Below, one piece after another: positions 32,063 through 40,522 of a stretch of DNA of 64,000 nucleotides (positions are counted from its first letter, which is position 1; every line of letters begins with the position of its first letter). Below the pieces are notes generated by a model. The model was not told the origin of the DNA. It ran no database searches and saw nothing but the letters and a program-made list of their open reading frames with translations. This stretch comes from Paenibacillus athensensis. GTDB lineage: Bacteria; Bacillota; Bacilli; Paenibacillales; NBRC-103111. The stretch is from NCBI RefSeq assembly GCF_004514475.2, contig NZ_MYFO02000007.1, forward strand, positions 206,358 to 270,357, given 5' to 3'. The translations under genes and the position numbers were made by a program.

Positions 32063-33301
32063 TTACCTCGCAGGAGCAGGAGGCGGCTGCAAATGAGTCA
32101 GCTTCTCGGGATTCAGCACCCAGTACAGCCGCTCCAGCTTGTCGCCTTCCGCCGCAAAACGGAAGGCCAAAGCCGCCTTGACTTCGCCATTCAAGGCGAA
32201 GACAAGGCCCAGCGCGCCGTTCAGCTGCACCGGCGCGGAGGTCCACTGCCGCGGCGACACGAACGCCCGCGGCGAGGTTAGCAGCGCCGTCACCCGGTCG
32301 GCGCCGAGAATTGGACGGATGGCCGAGCGCACGCGATCGCCGCCATCCGTCACCAGCCGTGCGTCCTCCGTCAGCACGGCCAGCATGGCCGCCGCGTCGC
32401 AGCTGCGAAACGCGGCGATGAAGCGGCCGACCACCGCAGCGCGGTCGGCCGCAAGGCCCGCACGCGCTCCCGCGCCGCCGCCCGCTTCGCTGCGCACCGC
32501 ACGCGCTCCCGCGCCGCCGCCCGCCTCGCTGCGCATCGCACGCGCTCCCGCGCCGCCGCCCGCCTCGCTGCGCATCGCACGCGCTCCCGCGCCGCCGTCC
32601 GCCTCGCTGCGCATCGCACGCGCTCCCGCGCCGCCGTCCGCCTCGCTGCGCATCGCACGCGCTCCCGCTCCGCCGTCCGCCTCGCTGCGCATCGCACGCG
32701 CTCCCGCTCCGCCGCCGTCGTCGCCGTGCCCTACGCGCGCGCTGCCGCCACTCACAGCGGCGCGACGAGCCTCAGCGCTGTCGGCGCTGTCCGCCTCCTG
32801 CAGACGCTGCTTCGCGCGGCTGCAGATCTTGCGGCAGTTCGCCTCGCTTTTGTCCAGCATCGCGCCAATCTCGTCGTAGCCGTAGCCAAAAGCCTCGCGC
32901 AGCACAAACACCGCCCGCTCCGCCGGAGCCAGCCGCTCCAGCAGCACCATGTACGCGTAACCGAGCGTATCTTTCCGCACCAGCTCCTCGCCGGGGTCGA
33001 GCTCCGCGGACATCCACGGCTCCGGCAGCCACTCGCCCGTGTACAGCTCACGCTGCCGCCGCGCCGAACGCAACGCATTCAAACAGCGATTCGTCACCCA
33101 TTTGGCCAGATATCCCTTCCAATGACGCACATGCGCGCCGTCCCAGCCGGCCAGCTCCGTGAACAAATCGTGTACCGCATCCTCTGCATCCGACACCGTT
33201 CCAAGCATCCGATAGGCAATCGCAAACGCATATGCCCGATACTCCTCATACAACCGCTCGACCTCGACCGCCGAAGGTCCACATCCGCTTTGCCCCTGCA
33301 C
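32063..33301 (-). CDS. ECF41-type sigma factor with SnoaL-like C-terminal domain and a repetitive linker
   Basis: 412 residues from GTG 33301, eight bases after GGGGG. Sigma-2 spans ~12-85 (YEEYRAYAFAIAYRMLGTVSDAEDAVHDLF) and sigma-4 ~110-170 (RLAPAERAVFVLREAFGYGYDEIGAMLDKSEANCRKI), cited by key residues. After residue ~282 comes a SnoaL-like domain with the two ECF41 control motifs, here DGGDR and NPEKL. Between sigma-4 and that domain (~190-282) sit six and a half copies of a 13-residue repeat GGAGARAMRSEAD, absent from usual ECF41 proteins of about 300 residues. The partner gene of the COE group lies upstream with a matching promoter. Role in other bacteria is poorly known; response to redox or small molecules is suspected. 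Confidence 0.9.
   Translation of the reverse strand: MQGQSGCGPSAVEVERLYEEYRAYAFAIAYRMLGTVSDAEDAVHDLFTELAGWDGAHVRHWKGYLAKWVTNRCLNALRSARRQRELYTGEWLPEPWMSAELDPGEELVRKDTLGYAYMVLLERLAPAERAVFVLREAFGYGYDEIGAMLDKSEANCRKICSRAKQRLQEADSADSAEARRAAVSGGSARVGHGDDGGGAGARAMRSEADGGAGARAMRSEADGGAGARAMRSEADGGAGARAMRSEAGGGAGARAMRSEAGGGAGARAVRSEAGGGAGARAGLAADRAAVVGRFIAAFRSCDAAAMLAVLTEDARLVTDGGDRVRSAIRPILGADRVTALLTSPRAFVSPRQWTSAPVQLNGALGLVFALNGEVKAALAFRFAAEGDKLERLYWVLNPEKLTHLQPPPAPAR
32457..32722 (-). repeat. 39-bp in-frame tandem repeat inside the ECF41 gene
   Basis: About 6.5 units of 39 bp, each encoding GGAGARAMRSEAD or close variants. Units are nearly identical at DNA level, which points to recent slippage or recombination. 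The repeat is very GC-rich and adds one Arg-rich, flexible module of 13 residues per unit to the linker between the sigma and SnoaL-like domains. Confidence 0.9.
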
Positions 33302-33628
33302 CGTCTACGCCCCCTTCCCGTTTCCGGATTCCCAGTCATTTGTAACGTCATCCAGGTAATCGCAGCCTGATGTCCGCAAGCCGCTTCCCGATACGCGCCA
33401 TCGCTCAGCCAGCTCATTGCGCAACCCGCTCCGATTCCGTCGATTGCACGACTATCCGGCTTGCCCGACACGATGCGGCCGATTGCCAACCGCCACACAT
33501 CCTCCACGACAGCACGCCCCACGGCAAAAAGGAGCCCACAGGCCCCCTTCACCAGCTTTCTTGATTATACCTCACACGATCGCAGTCCGTCCGCTACGGC
33601 CCTGCCGCATCTTCCCCGCCAACCGGCA
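33302..33628 (-). other. Intergenic region between CMD partner and sigma gene
   Basis: 327 bases. A GC-rich hairpin with TTTTT (about 33527-33550 on the minus strand, GGGGGCC...GGGCTCC) may end the CMD transcript, so the sigma gene may have its own promoter, which I could not identify with confidence. No other gene seen. Confidence 0.4.
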
Positions 33629-34075
33629 TTACGAGTAGCAGCCCGGAAACATGCCCGTCGAAATCGATACCCGATTCCACGCATTGATCACATTAATCGC
33701 CAGAATCCAGTCCACATACTCGCCTTCCGTACAAAACTCCATTGCAGCATCGTACACGCGTTGCGGCACGCCAACCTCGGACACCCGCGTTACATGCTCC
33801 GCCAGCTCCAGAATGGCTCGCTCCTTCTCCGTGAAATGGGGCGCATCATGCCAAGCGCTGACCAGCAGCACCTTATCCAACGACTCACCCAGCTTCAACA
33901 GATCCCTGGAATGCGAATCCACGCAAAACGCGCAGCCGTTCACCTGCGACACCCGCAGCTTCACATATTCATACAGCACCTTGTCGACACTGCTATTGCG
34001 GGCAGCCTGGTCAAAAGCCAGCATGGCCTGCAACGCTGTCGGGCTGGCTTGCCGATAATTTAATCTCATTTCCAT
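33629..34075 (-). CDS. Carboxymuconolactone decarboxylase/AhpD-like protein, ECF41 partner
   Basis: 148 residues beginning MEMRLNYRQASPTALQAM, with the redox motif NGCAFCVDSHSRDLLKLGES (CxxC followed by SH) typical of AhpD-like CMD proteins. Such proteins reduce peroxides or act on lactones; the group is one of the three 'COE' partners (carboxymuconolactone decarboxylase, oxidoreductase, epimerase) commonly encoded beside ECF41 sigma genes. A near-perfect ECF41 promoter precedes it, so it is the probable main target of the sigma factor downstream. Confidence 0.92.
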   Translation of the reverse strand: MEMRLNYRQASPTALQAMLAFDQAARNSSVDKVLYEYVKLRVSQVNGCAFCVDSHSRDLLKLGESLDKVLLVSAWHDAPHFTEKERAILELAEHVTRVSEVGVPQRVYDAAMEFCTEGEYVDWILAINVINAWNRVSISTGMFPGCYS

Positions 34076-34111
34076 ACGTCTTCCGCCTCCTCTTGTACGT
34101 TACGTACCGAA

Positions 34112-34138
34112 GACAAATAAGCCCTTTCTTTTGTGACA
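34112..34138 (-). promoter_or_regulatory. ECF41-type promoter of the CMD gene
   Basis: On the minus strand TGTCACA (34132-34138) and TGTC (34112-34115) are separated by 16 bases, matching the published ECF41 promoter pattern TGTCACA-N16-CGTC except one base in the -10. It lies about 37 bases before the CMD start. Confidence 0.75.
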
Positions 34139-34254
34139 CTTCTGCCCAAAAAAATGTTCCGCCAGCCGGTGCAGGCGCATCACCGCAAGCGCCGTCGTCT
34201 GCCAGCCGCACCGCGCACAATTCCCCGATCCCGGTGCGGAAGGCCGTAAGGCTG

Positions 34255-35409
34255 TCAGACCCGTGCCGGTGGCGCTTGAAAGCTCACCTCATAAGCAGCG
34301 GCGTCCGGCTCGGCAAAACGCAGCAGCCGCAGCCCTTCCTCCGCCAACGCGGCGCGGACCGGCTCCGCAAGCCCGGCAAAGGGCTCCACGCTCAGCACCG
34401 CCCGGCCCCGCTCGCTCAGGATTTTCCAAATTCCGGCCACAAACCCGTCAACCAGAATCGTCGGACGAATGATCCCGTTCACTGTAAACACGCGCCGGCG
34501 AACGGCTTCATCGACGATCCGGCCACGGTCCGCATGGGACAGCAGGATGTTATCGAATTCACCGAGAAAACGCGGCGCAACTGGCGTATCCGCATCGGGA
34601 CGCGGCGCTTCGGGCAAATCAAACAACGCATGGCCCGACTCGTCGCGAAATACGGCCAGCTCCGATCGCATTCCATCCACGATCTTCTGGATGCCGGTCA
34701 TACCCGACCACATCTGCATATCCTTCACCGATGCCGGGCCAAACGCCGCCAGATAGCGGCGCAGCAGCGGACCCGCTTCCGGCTCGCGGCACAGCGGTTG
34801 GCCGAGCCATGCCTCAATCGGCGTATGCGCCGCTTGGCCGCCTTCGCCCCAGATGCCTCTTGGCGGCACCTGAACCAGCGGCACCCGATTGCGAACGGCT
34901 GCAGCAATCGCGTCTGCCGCCAGCTCCGGCCATCGCTCGCCCAGACGCTGGGCAGCCTCGCCCAAGGTCATCGGCTCCGCCGTCAGCAGCTCCCGGCCGG
35001 CTGCCGCCAGCTGTTCCAGATCTGCGCCTTGCAGCTGCTTGCCGTAAACGCCCTTCAAGCTGCGGACCATGACGGGCTCCAGCCACGGGCGAAGCAGCAG
35101 CGCATCGGACGCAGAAGACAGATGCAAGGTAGCCCGCATCAGCGCCATGCGCACGACCTGCTTGTCGCGAATCAGCTCGGACAGCTGCTCCTGCCGGAAG
35201 CCCTCCACTCGCGCCCAAAGAGCGTAATAAGGCGCGTTCGTTGCTTGCGCCTGCAAGCCCGCAAGCCGCTCGACCACCTCGATAACCGGCAGCCGGACCC
35301 GCTCCAGCAGCAGCTGTCTGGCCAGCAAAGCGCGGTTTAACGCCCGAACGTCAAGCAGGGGAGACCCTTCCGAGCCTCCCGGCATGCCCGTTGCCCTCGT
35401 GATTGCCAT
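34255..35409 (-). CDS. Winged-helix DNA-binding domain protein, HTH_42 (YcaQ/AlkX-like)
   Basis: 384 residues from the second ATG (35409), seven bases after GGCGG. The start LDVRALNRALLARQLLLER and the motifs GLQAQATNAPYYALWARV, RATLHL, GRWGP-type segment RYLAAFGPASVKDMQMWSG, FLGEFDNILLSH and VNGIIRPTILVDGFVAGIWK (key residues only) are those of the HTH_42/DUF1006 family. E. coli YcaQ in this broad family unhooks DNA interstrand crosslinks; related proteins protect streptomycetes from their own DNA-alkylating antibiotics. DNA glycosylase activity is therefore possible here. Confidence 0.85.
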   Translation of the reverse strand: MAITRATGMPGGSEGSPLLDVRALNRALLARQLLLERVRLPVIEVVERLAGLQAQATNAPYYALWARVEGFRQEQLSELIRDKQVVRMALMRATLHLSSASDALLLRPWLEPVMVRSLKGVYGKQLQGADLEQLAAAGRELLTAEPMTLGEAAQRLGERWPELAADAIAAAVRNRVPLVQVPPRGIWGEGGQAAHTPIEAWLGQPLCREPEAGPLLRRYLAAFGPASVKDMQMWSGMTGIQKIVDGMRSELAVFRDESGHALFDLPEAPRPDADTPVAPRFLGEFDNILLSHADRGRIVDEAVRRRVFTVNGIIRPTILVDGFVAGIWKILSERGRAVLSVEPFAGLAEPVRAALAEEGLRLLRFAEPDAAAYEVSFQAPPARV

Positions 35410-35535
35410 CGTCATTCCGCCTTTCCGTCAAGGGATCCAGCCCGCTATCGGGCATCCCGATGAATACCATCTTGACGAAGATGCAGCGGAAAGGCAAGTG
35501 AGGAAGATTTTTGGCCTGATCCGAAGACTTTTCCC

Positions 35536-36039
35536 TTATTTGGAGGGAGCGCACAGCGGCACTCGCTCATATTTGCGCACAAAATGAAACAGCCGTATCA
35601 GGACTACCGCAGAAACCGGATAGGTCAGAATCGAATAGCTCAAGCTCCAGCCCGTATAGGTAAACACCCCCGTCAAATCGCACACCCCTTCAAACCCTAC
35701 CGATAGAACCGTCCAGACAGCAAGGTACACAAACAGCGATGGACCCCGCACCTGCCACTTATCGTACAAATACAGAAACAGGAACGAACAGCTCGGATAT
35801 AACACGAGGTGAATCACGCCCGTAGAAGGCTCATACGTGATATTGTCGCCGCAGTAGTACAGCTCGAACGGCGTTGCCGCCAGAAAGTAATCAATACTTT
35901 CTACATAAGCAACTGTAAACAGCCATATGGCAATCGTCACGATACGGGAAAACGATCGGTGCACCAGCCAAAATAATCCAAACGCAACCAGCGAGGAGCC
36001 GATCATCACGCATTCATTCAGGTCCAGATGATAATTCAT
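35536..36039 (-). CDS. Multi-pass membrane protein, CBO0543-like (second of a coupled pair)
   Basis: 167 residues from ATG 36039, which overlaps the stop of the preceding gene as ATGA; GGAGGGA lies upstream. About five hydrophobic helices (VMIGSSLVAFGLFWLV, IVTIAIWLFTVAYVESIDYFL, YLAVWTVLSVGFEGV, ILTYPVSAVVLIRLF). The YP-x(n)-LFLYLYDKW and SYSILTYP segments recall CBO0543 family proteins of Clostridia and Bacilli, whose function is unknown. The overlap implies coupled translation with its partner. Confidence 0.6.
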   Translation of the reverse strand: MNYHLDLNECVMIGSSLVAFGLFWLVHRSFSRIVTIAIWLFTVAYVESIDYFLAATPFELYYCGDNITYEPSTGVIHLVLYPSCSFLFLYLYDKWQVRGPSLFVYLAVWTVLSVGFEGVCDLTGVFTYTGWSLSYSILTYPVSAVVLIRLFHFVRKYERVPLCAPSK

Positions 36040-36515
36040 GCGTCCCTCCGCCATTGCCGCAGCAGCTGTGCACGGAAAAAGCGCCTGAACCCGACCAGGG
36101 CCACGGTGAAAAAGCACCAATACAGCACCGAATACCACACCGGCCAATTCATATGTACAAAAATACCCGCCTGGCCCTCCAAGCGTTCAGCTGCAGTCAA
36201 CAGCATGACTGCGGCAGCCGTGCAGGCCAATCTTGCGACAGGCGTCGCCATTGCCGCATACAGGCTGAGGAATAGCAGCCCGAGCAGCGGGTACAGCACA
36301 AGACGGTTCAACACATGCGCCAGCTCCAGCTCAATCCGGCTGGAAATGAACACTCGCGCCAGATTCATCGTCAGAAGCGCCGAATAATTTTGAAACATAA
36401 TCGTACCTGCAAATCCATACACCACCGTTTCCAGAGGATGCAGCCAACCGCTCCGCCATTTGACATACACGACTACCAACGCTGCGTTCAGCAGCACATA
36501 TAGATAAACCACCAT
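36036..36515 (-). CDS. Multi-pass membrane protein (first of a coupled pair)
   Basis: 159 residues from ATG 36515 with GGAGGA ten bases before; the longer open frame upstream has no ribosome site and runs into the PadR gene. Helices: MVVYLYVLLNAALVVVYV, VVYGFAGTIMFQN, LVLYPLLGLLFLSLYAAM, LACTAAAVMLLTA, VLYWCFFTVALVGF. It ends RQWRRDA and shares an ATGA overlap with the next gene. Together they look like a two-component membrane complex; I do not recognise a function. Confidence 0.55.
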   Translation of the reverse strand: MVVYLYVLLNAALVVVYVKWRSGWLHPLETVVYGFAGTIMFQNYSALLTMNLARVFISSRIELELAHVLNRLVLYPLLGLLFLSLYAAMATPVARLACTAAAVMLLTAAERLEGQAGIFVHMNWPVWYSVLYWCFFTVALVGFRRFFRAQLLRQWRRDA

Positions 36516-36597
36516 CGGCCACTCGTCCTCCGACCTGCCGGATGGATTGGGCAAGCTTCCGGCGCGTCCTCCCTTATTATGGTCGGCGCCGCGCGCA

Positions 36598-37146
36598 TTA
36601 TGCCTGATTAGCCCGCAGCCAGCCGAGCATTTTGTCGCACCATTCCACATACATCCGCTCAAAACCGACTCCCATTTCAATAACCGCCACTGTCGAAAAA
36701 AACGGATCGTCGCTGGCCAGCGGCCCTTGCGCGCGAAAACCGGCAACCCGCTCTGCATACGCGCGGCTCCGCCCATCGTGCTCGCTCCGCTTGTTCTCCA
36801 GAATCGGAATCAGCGTCTTACGGTCGATCAGCCACGAGTTGTACATCTTCATCAGAAACTCGTCCCATTGGCCCGGCTCGCTGGGCTCGATCACCCAAGC
36901 CTTCAGGCTTGCCAGTCCTTGATCGGTGATGGCGTAGATTTTTTTGGCCGGCCGGTAGGATTCACGTTCATGGGCCTGCAGCTTGACAAGTCCCTCCGCT
37001 TCGAGCTTGGAAAGCACCGGATATAGCTGATTGTTGTTGATTTTATAAAAAGGATTGATTCGTCCGGCCATTTGCTGCTTGATATCGTAGCCGCTCAACG
37101 GCTCGCGGGCCAGCAGGCTGAGCAATACATAGGGTATGGAACTCAT
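36598..37146 (-). CDS. PadR-family regulator (long subfamily)
   Basis: 182 residues from ATG 37146 (AGAGGTG upstream); the open frame extends further but would cross the operator region. N-terminal winged helix: SSIPYVLLSLLAREPLSGYDI, NQLYPVLSKLEAEGLV, RPAKKIYAITDQG (key residues). The C-terminal ~90 residues form the helical Vir_act_alpha_C dimerisation arm. It is divergent from an alpha/beta-hydrolase gene and three dyads lie between them. PadR proteins of this kind often sense phenolic or aromatic compounds. Confidence 0.88.
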   Translation of the reverse strand: MSSIPYVLLSLLAREPLSGYDIKQQMAGRINPFYKINNNQLYPVLSKLEAEGLVKLQAHERESYRPAKKIYAITDQGLASLKAWVIEPSEPGQWDEFLMKMYNSWLIDRKTLIPILENKRSEHDGRSRAYAERVAGFRAQGPLASDDPFFSTVAVIEMGVGFERMYVEWCDKMLGWLRANQA

Positions 37147-37170
37147 ATGCGCACCTCTTTTTGAAAATAA

Positions 37171-37231
37171 GTTAAATTTAACATAAGTTATTATTGACAT
37201 AATAACCCGGTTGTTATAAGTTAATATTAAC
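37171..37231. promoter_or_regulatory. Three-dyad operator region between padR and the hydrolase gene
   Basis: GTTAAATTTAAC (37171-37182), GTTATTATTGACATAATAAC (37187-37206) and GTTAATATTAAC (37220-37231) are palindromic and share GTTA/TAAC ends. The middle one contains TTGACA (37194-37199), the -35 box of the hydrolase promoter, with TAAGTT 17 bases on. This arrangement suits repression by the divergent PadR. Confidence 0.65.
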
Positions 37232-37275
37232 CTATTGAGATTTACATCACAATACACAAACCAAGGGAGAGATTG

Positions 37276-38493
37276 ATGATGCAACTGATTTTTAACGACC
37301 AAACCTTTTCTTTCGAGCTGCTGCGTACCTTGAGCTATGCGCCCTACGGCGGCGCCGATATCGGCGAATGTCTGCTGACGGCGTACCGCATCGAAGAAGG
37401 CAGCTTCGAGAGCTGGCATGCGGAGTGGAACGCAACGGCGGCGCGCGTCCACAAGCTGGCCGACGAAGCGCTGGCAGCCGGGCAACGCGTCAGTGCGCGC
37501 GAGGCGTACTTACGGGCCTCGAACTATTACCGCACCGCGGAGTTTTTCCTGCATGGCGACGCGCGCGATCCGCGGATCATCGCTACGTGGGAACATAGCC
37601 GCAGCACCTTCCGACAAGCGGCAGCGCTGCTCGACACCCCGGTCGAGACGGTCCGTTTTCCTTACGAGGGCACACATCTGACCGGCTACTTCTACAAGGT
37701 TGACAATTCCGGCCTGCCACGTCCGACCTTGATCGTACACGGCGGCTACGACTCCACCGGCGAGGAGCTATATCTGGAGGTAGCGGCAGCGGCGCTCCAG
37801 CGAGGCTACAACTGCCTGACCTTCGAAGGGCCGGGCCAAGGCGAGGCCATCCGCCTGCAGCAGCTGCCGTTTCGTCACGACTGGGAGCATGTCGTCACGC
37901 CGGTTGTCGATTACGCGCTGACTCGCGCCGAAATCGACCCGCAGCGGCTGGCGCTCATGGGCATCAGCTTCGGCGGCTATCTGGCGCCCCGCGCTGCGGC
38001 GTTCGAGCATCGACTGGCGGCCTGCATCGCCAATGACGGGCTGCACACGTTCCGCTTCAGCGAGCTGGGCCGTCCCTTCCTGCCGCCCGGCGGCGGCCGG
38101 GACGACTACGAAGCCGTCATCTCCCGAGTGATGCAGCAGCATACCGGCGTCCGCTGGGCCGTCGAGAACGGCATGTTCACCTTTCAGGCCGCGGATATTT
38201 TGGAGCTTGTCGACAAGACCGAGCCGTGCACGCTAGAAGGCGTCGCCGAACGGATCATCTGCCCGACGCTCGTGTGCGAAGCTGCCGAGGATCACTTTTT
38301 TGCCGGCCAGCCGGAGCGTTTGTACGAAGCGTTGACGTGTCCGAAAACGTACATGGCCTTCACGGCCGAGGACGGCGCGGAGGAGCATTGCCATTTCGGC
38401 GCGCTGCTGCTGTTCAATCACCGCGTATTCGAGTGGCTGGATCGCACGCTGCAGGTGCATTCGGCGACGACAGCCGGGATGACGGCGCACTGA
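37276..38493 (+). CDS. Alpha/beta hydrolase, FrsA/dihydropseudooxynicotine-hydrolase-like
   Basis: 405 residues; ATG 37276 follows GGGAG by six bases (a TTG at 37273 is in frame). An ~130-residue helical N-terminal cap precedes the hydrolase core: LIVHGGYDSTGEELY (oxyanion), nucleophile elbow MGISFGGYLAPRAA (Ser ~229), acid in CEAAEDHFF and the likely His in EEHCHFGAL. The N-cap plus core layout is that of DUF1100/FrsA-type enzymes and C-C hydrolases of aromatic breakdown. It is controlled by the divergent PadR; the substrate may be aromatic (inference). Confidence 0.85.
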   Translation: MMQLIFNDQTFSFELLRTLSYAPYGGADIGECLLTAYRIEEGSFESWHAEWNATAARVHKLADEALAAGQRVSAREAYLRASNYYRTAEFFLHGDARDPRIIATWEHSRSTFRQAAALLDTPVETVRFPYEGTHLTGYFYKVDNSGLPRPTLIVHGGYDSTGEELYLEVAAAALQRGYNCLTFEGPGQGEAIRLQQLPFRHDWEHVVTPVVDYALTRAEIDPQRLALMGISFGGYLAPRAAAFEHRLAACIANDGLHTFRFSELGRPFLPPGGGRDDYEAVISRVMQQHTGVRWAVENGMFTFQAADILELVDKTEPCTLEGVAERIICPTLVCEAAEDHFFAGQPERLYEALTCPKTYMAFTAEDGAEEHCHFGALLLFNHRVFEWLDRTLQVHSATTAGMTAH

Positions 38494-38792
38494 ATCGGCG
38501 GCGTTCGCGACTTGGCGGCGGCTAAACAGCGGCAACGCGACCGCAAGCCAGCGGCGTCACCGGGTGGCGCGGGCGTCGCCAGGGACGGCTCGCTGGGTGG
38601 AGCCTGGCCGTGTCCGACGGCTCTGCGGCTGCATCGGGCCCGACTGGGTTTTTTTGACAATAGTCATTGGGGAAACGCGGAATTTTTTATATAATCGGGG
38701 TACAAGGTTTCAAAAGCTGTTCACCCAGCGCACGCAAAAGCAGGAGGACGGCTTCTGCACGTGCTACAATACGAATCAAGGAGGAGATGCGG
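38494..38792 (+). other. Intergenic region with extended -10 promoter for the AraC/GyrI gene
   Basis: The first half is GC-rich and holds nothing clear beyond a GGG-rich stretch ending in seven Ts (38644-38655). Near the end TGCTACAAT (38763-38771) is an extended -10, about 20 bases before AAGGAGGAG. A TATAAT at about 38687-38692 is another candidate. Confidence 0.35.
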
Positions 38793-39653
38793 ATGGAATG
38801 GCTGCTGCGGATGAAGGACGCGATCGACCTGATCGAAAGCAGCATGGAGGAGCGCCTCGACATCGAACGAATCGCCCAAGTTGCCTATTCGTCGCCGTTT
38901 CACTTTCAGCGCATGTTCCACATGCTGACCGGGATGACGGTCGCGGACTACACGCGCAAGCGCAAGCTGACGCTGGCCGCACAGGAGCTGGCGATGACAT
39001 CGGCGAAGGTGATCGACGTAGCGCTGAAATACGGCTATGACTCGCCGGAGTCGTTCGCCAAGGCGTTCCGCAAGGTACACGGCATAACGCCATCGGAAGC
39101 GCGACGGGCAGGCGTGGCTTTGAAGGCGTTCCCCCGCATCTCTTTTCAGCTATCCGTGAAGGGAGACAAGAATATGGATTATCGAATTGTAGACAAAGAG
39201 GCATTTCCTGTAGTCGGCAGAGGACTTACCGTGACGTGTCAGGACGGGGACAATTTGCGGCGGATTCCCTTGTTCTGGCAGGAGTGTGGCAGCGACGGCA
39301 CCGTGGCGAAGCTCGGAGCGCTCAGCGCAAACGGCCTGCTGCTCGGGCTATGCCTCGACATGCAGCCGGGACGGGACGATTTTACGTACATGATTGCAGC
39401 CGAGCCTGGCCAAGACTCCCCTGTGGACGGCTATGAAACGCGACAGGTGCCGGCTTCGACGTGGGCCGTATTCACGGCCCGGGGCGCGTTGCCCCATTCC
39501 ATTCAGGACTTGATGCCCCGCATCTTCCAGGAATGGTTTCCCGCGACGGGCTACGAGCATTCGGGCGCGCCGGAAATGGAAGTGTATCCGCAAGGCGATA
39601 CGACAGCCGAGGACTACGAATGTGAGATCTGGATTCCGGTTGTGAAAAAATAA
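38793..39653 (+). CDS. AraC-family regulator with GyrI-like effector domain
   Basis: 286 residues from ATG 38793 behind AGGAGG. Residues 1-110 are the AraC two-helix-turn-helix domain (LDIERIAQVAYSSPFHFQRMF, VIDVALKYGYDSPESFAKAF). Residues ~125-286 are a GyrI-like/SRPBCC-type pocket (YRIVDKEAFPVVGRGL, LGLCLDMQPGRDDFTYMIA, YETRQVPASTWAVFTARG, EWFPATGYEHSGAPEMEVYP in key residues), ending with WIPV, which binds drugs or small hydrophobics in Rob/BmrR-type proteins. It is probably a local or global multidrug-responsive activator. Confidence 0.92.
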   Translation: MEWLLRMKDAIDLIESSMEERLDIERIAQVAYSSPFHFQRMFHMLTGMTVADYTRKRKLTLAAQELAMTSAKVIDVALKYGYDSPESFAKAFRKVHGITPSEARRAGVALKAFPRISFQLSVKGDKNMDYRIVDKEAFPVVGRGLTVTCQDGDNLRRIPLFWQECGSDGTVAKLGALSANGLLLGLCLDMQPGRDDFTYMIAAEPGQDSPVDGYETRQVPASTWAVFTARGALPHSIQDLMPRIFQEWFPATGYEHSGAPEMEVYPQGDTTAEDYECEIWIPVVKK

Positions 39654-39689
39654 CGCCGACGAGAGAACATGCTCCCGGCAGGAGCAGGA

Positions 39690-39731
39690 AAAGGCCGAAA
39701 GAGCCCGGATGGGCGTCTTCGGCCTTTTTTT
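39690..39731 (+). terminator. Terminator after the AraC/GyrI gene
   Basis: AAGGCCGAAAGA pairs with TCTTCGGCCTT across a GC loop, followed by TTTTT. Confidence 0.85.
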
Positions 39732-39896
39732 GAATTCGTCGAGCGGGCACAAGCCGCATAACACCCTCGCGAACCCGTTAGCGGGTACGCTGTGCGGCGC
39801 CAGGGGCTGTGCGCAGCGTCCGTCCTCTGGCGGCTACCTGAACGCAGTCGCAGTCGTCCGGCGACTATCGGGCGCAATGCGCCTTCGTGAAGGCGC

Positions 39897-40361
39897 TTAC
39901 TTTTGCAAAAATCTGCGAATCCCCGTAACGACCAGCTGATGATCCTCTTCACCCGGCAGACCGGATACGGTGATGGTACCGATGCGGCCTTCACCGCGCA
40001 CCAGCAGCGGGAACGAACCGCCTTCGCCTTGATAGTCCGACTCGGGCAGGCCGGAGCTCAGCTTGAACGTCGTTCCTTGCGCTTTGAACGATTCGCCGAC
40101 ATACAGGGAGCTGTGTCCGAAATGCTTCACAACGTTTTTTTTCGCCTGAATCCAGTAGGTATTGCCCTCCGAGGAGCCTTCCATGTAGTGCGTAAACAGC
40201 GGATGGCGGTCGTTTTCAATGTGAATCGCCACGCCCTTGCCCACTTCGTCCAGCGCGATTTGGCGGATCAACGTGCCGAGGCGCAGAGCGTCTTCATTCG
40301 AAAAGGCATCAAACTGCAGCTCCTCTTCGTGACCTAATAACGTTTTCATAAACTCGTTCAT
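39897..40361 (-). CDS. UPF0303/HbpS-like (heme-degrading domain) protein
   Basis: 154 residues with AGAGGG before ATG 40361. The sequence DALRLGTLIRQIALDEVGKGVAIHIE, HPLFTHYMEGSSEGNTYWIQAKKNVV and the C-terminal PLLVRGEGRIGTITVSGLPGEEDHQLVVTGIRRFL (key residues only) fit the UPF0303 branch of the HbpS/GlcG fold (PF03928). Relatives bind heme or act as chaperones; this branch has no agreed function. No membrane signals. Single-gene unit. Confidence 0.8.
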   Translation of the reverse strand: MNEFMKTLLGHEEELQFDAFSNEDALRLGTLIRQIALDEVGKGVAIHIENDRHPLFTHYMEGSSEGNTYWIQAKKNVVKHFGHSSLYVGESFKAQGTTFKLSSGLPESDYQGEGGSFPLLVRGEGRIGTITVSGLPGEEDHQLVVTGIRRFLQK

Positions 40362-40522
40362 GGAATCCCTCTTTTCTGAGAGTTGGTTACATGGCTATCT
40401 TACTATAAAATGAAAAATAGACAACCCTGCATGCTAAAGTTAACCCGCTCGGCCAAGAGCGGCAGGCAGCGATCAGCCGTCCCCGGTTGAGCTGCATATT
40501 TCGATATTCGGGAGGTTGTACC

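Noticed and set aside
37147..37485. Longer PadR starting upstream of 37146
   Set aside because: It would cover the operator dyads and the start of the divergent hydrolase gene.
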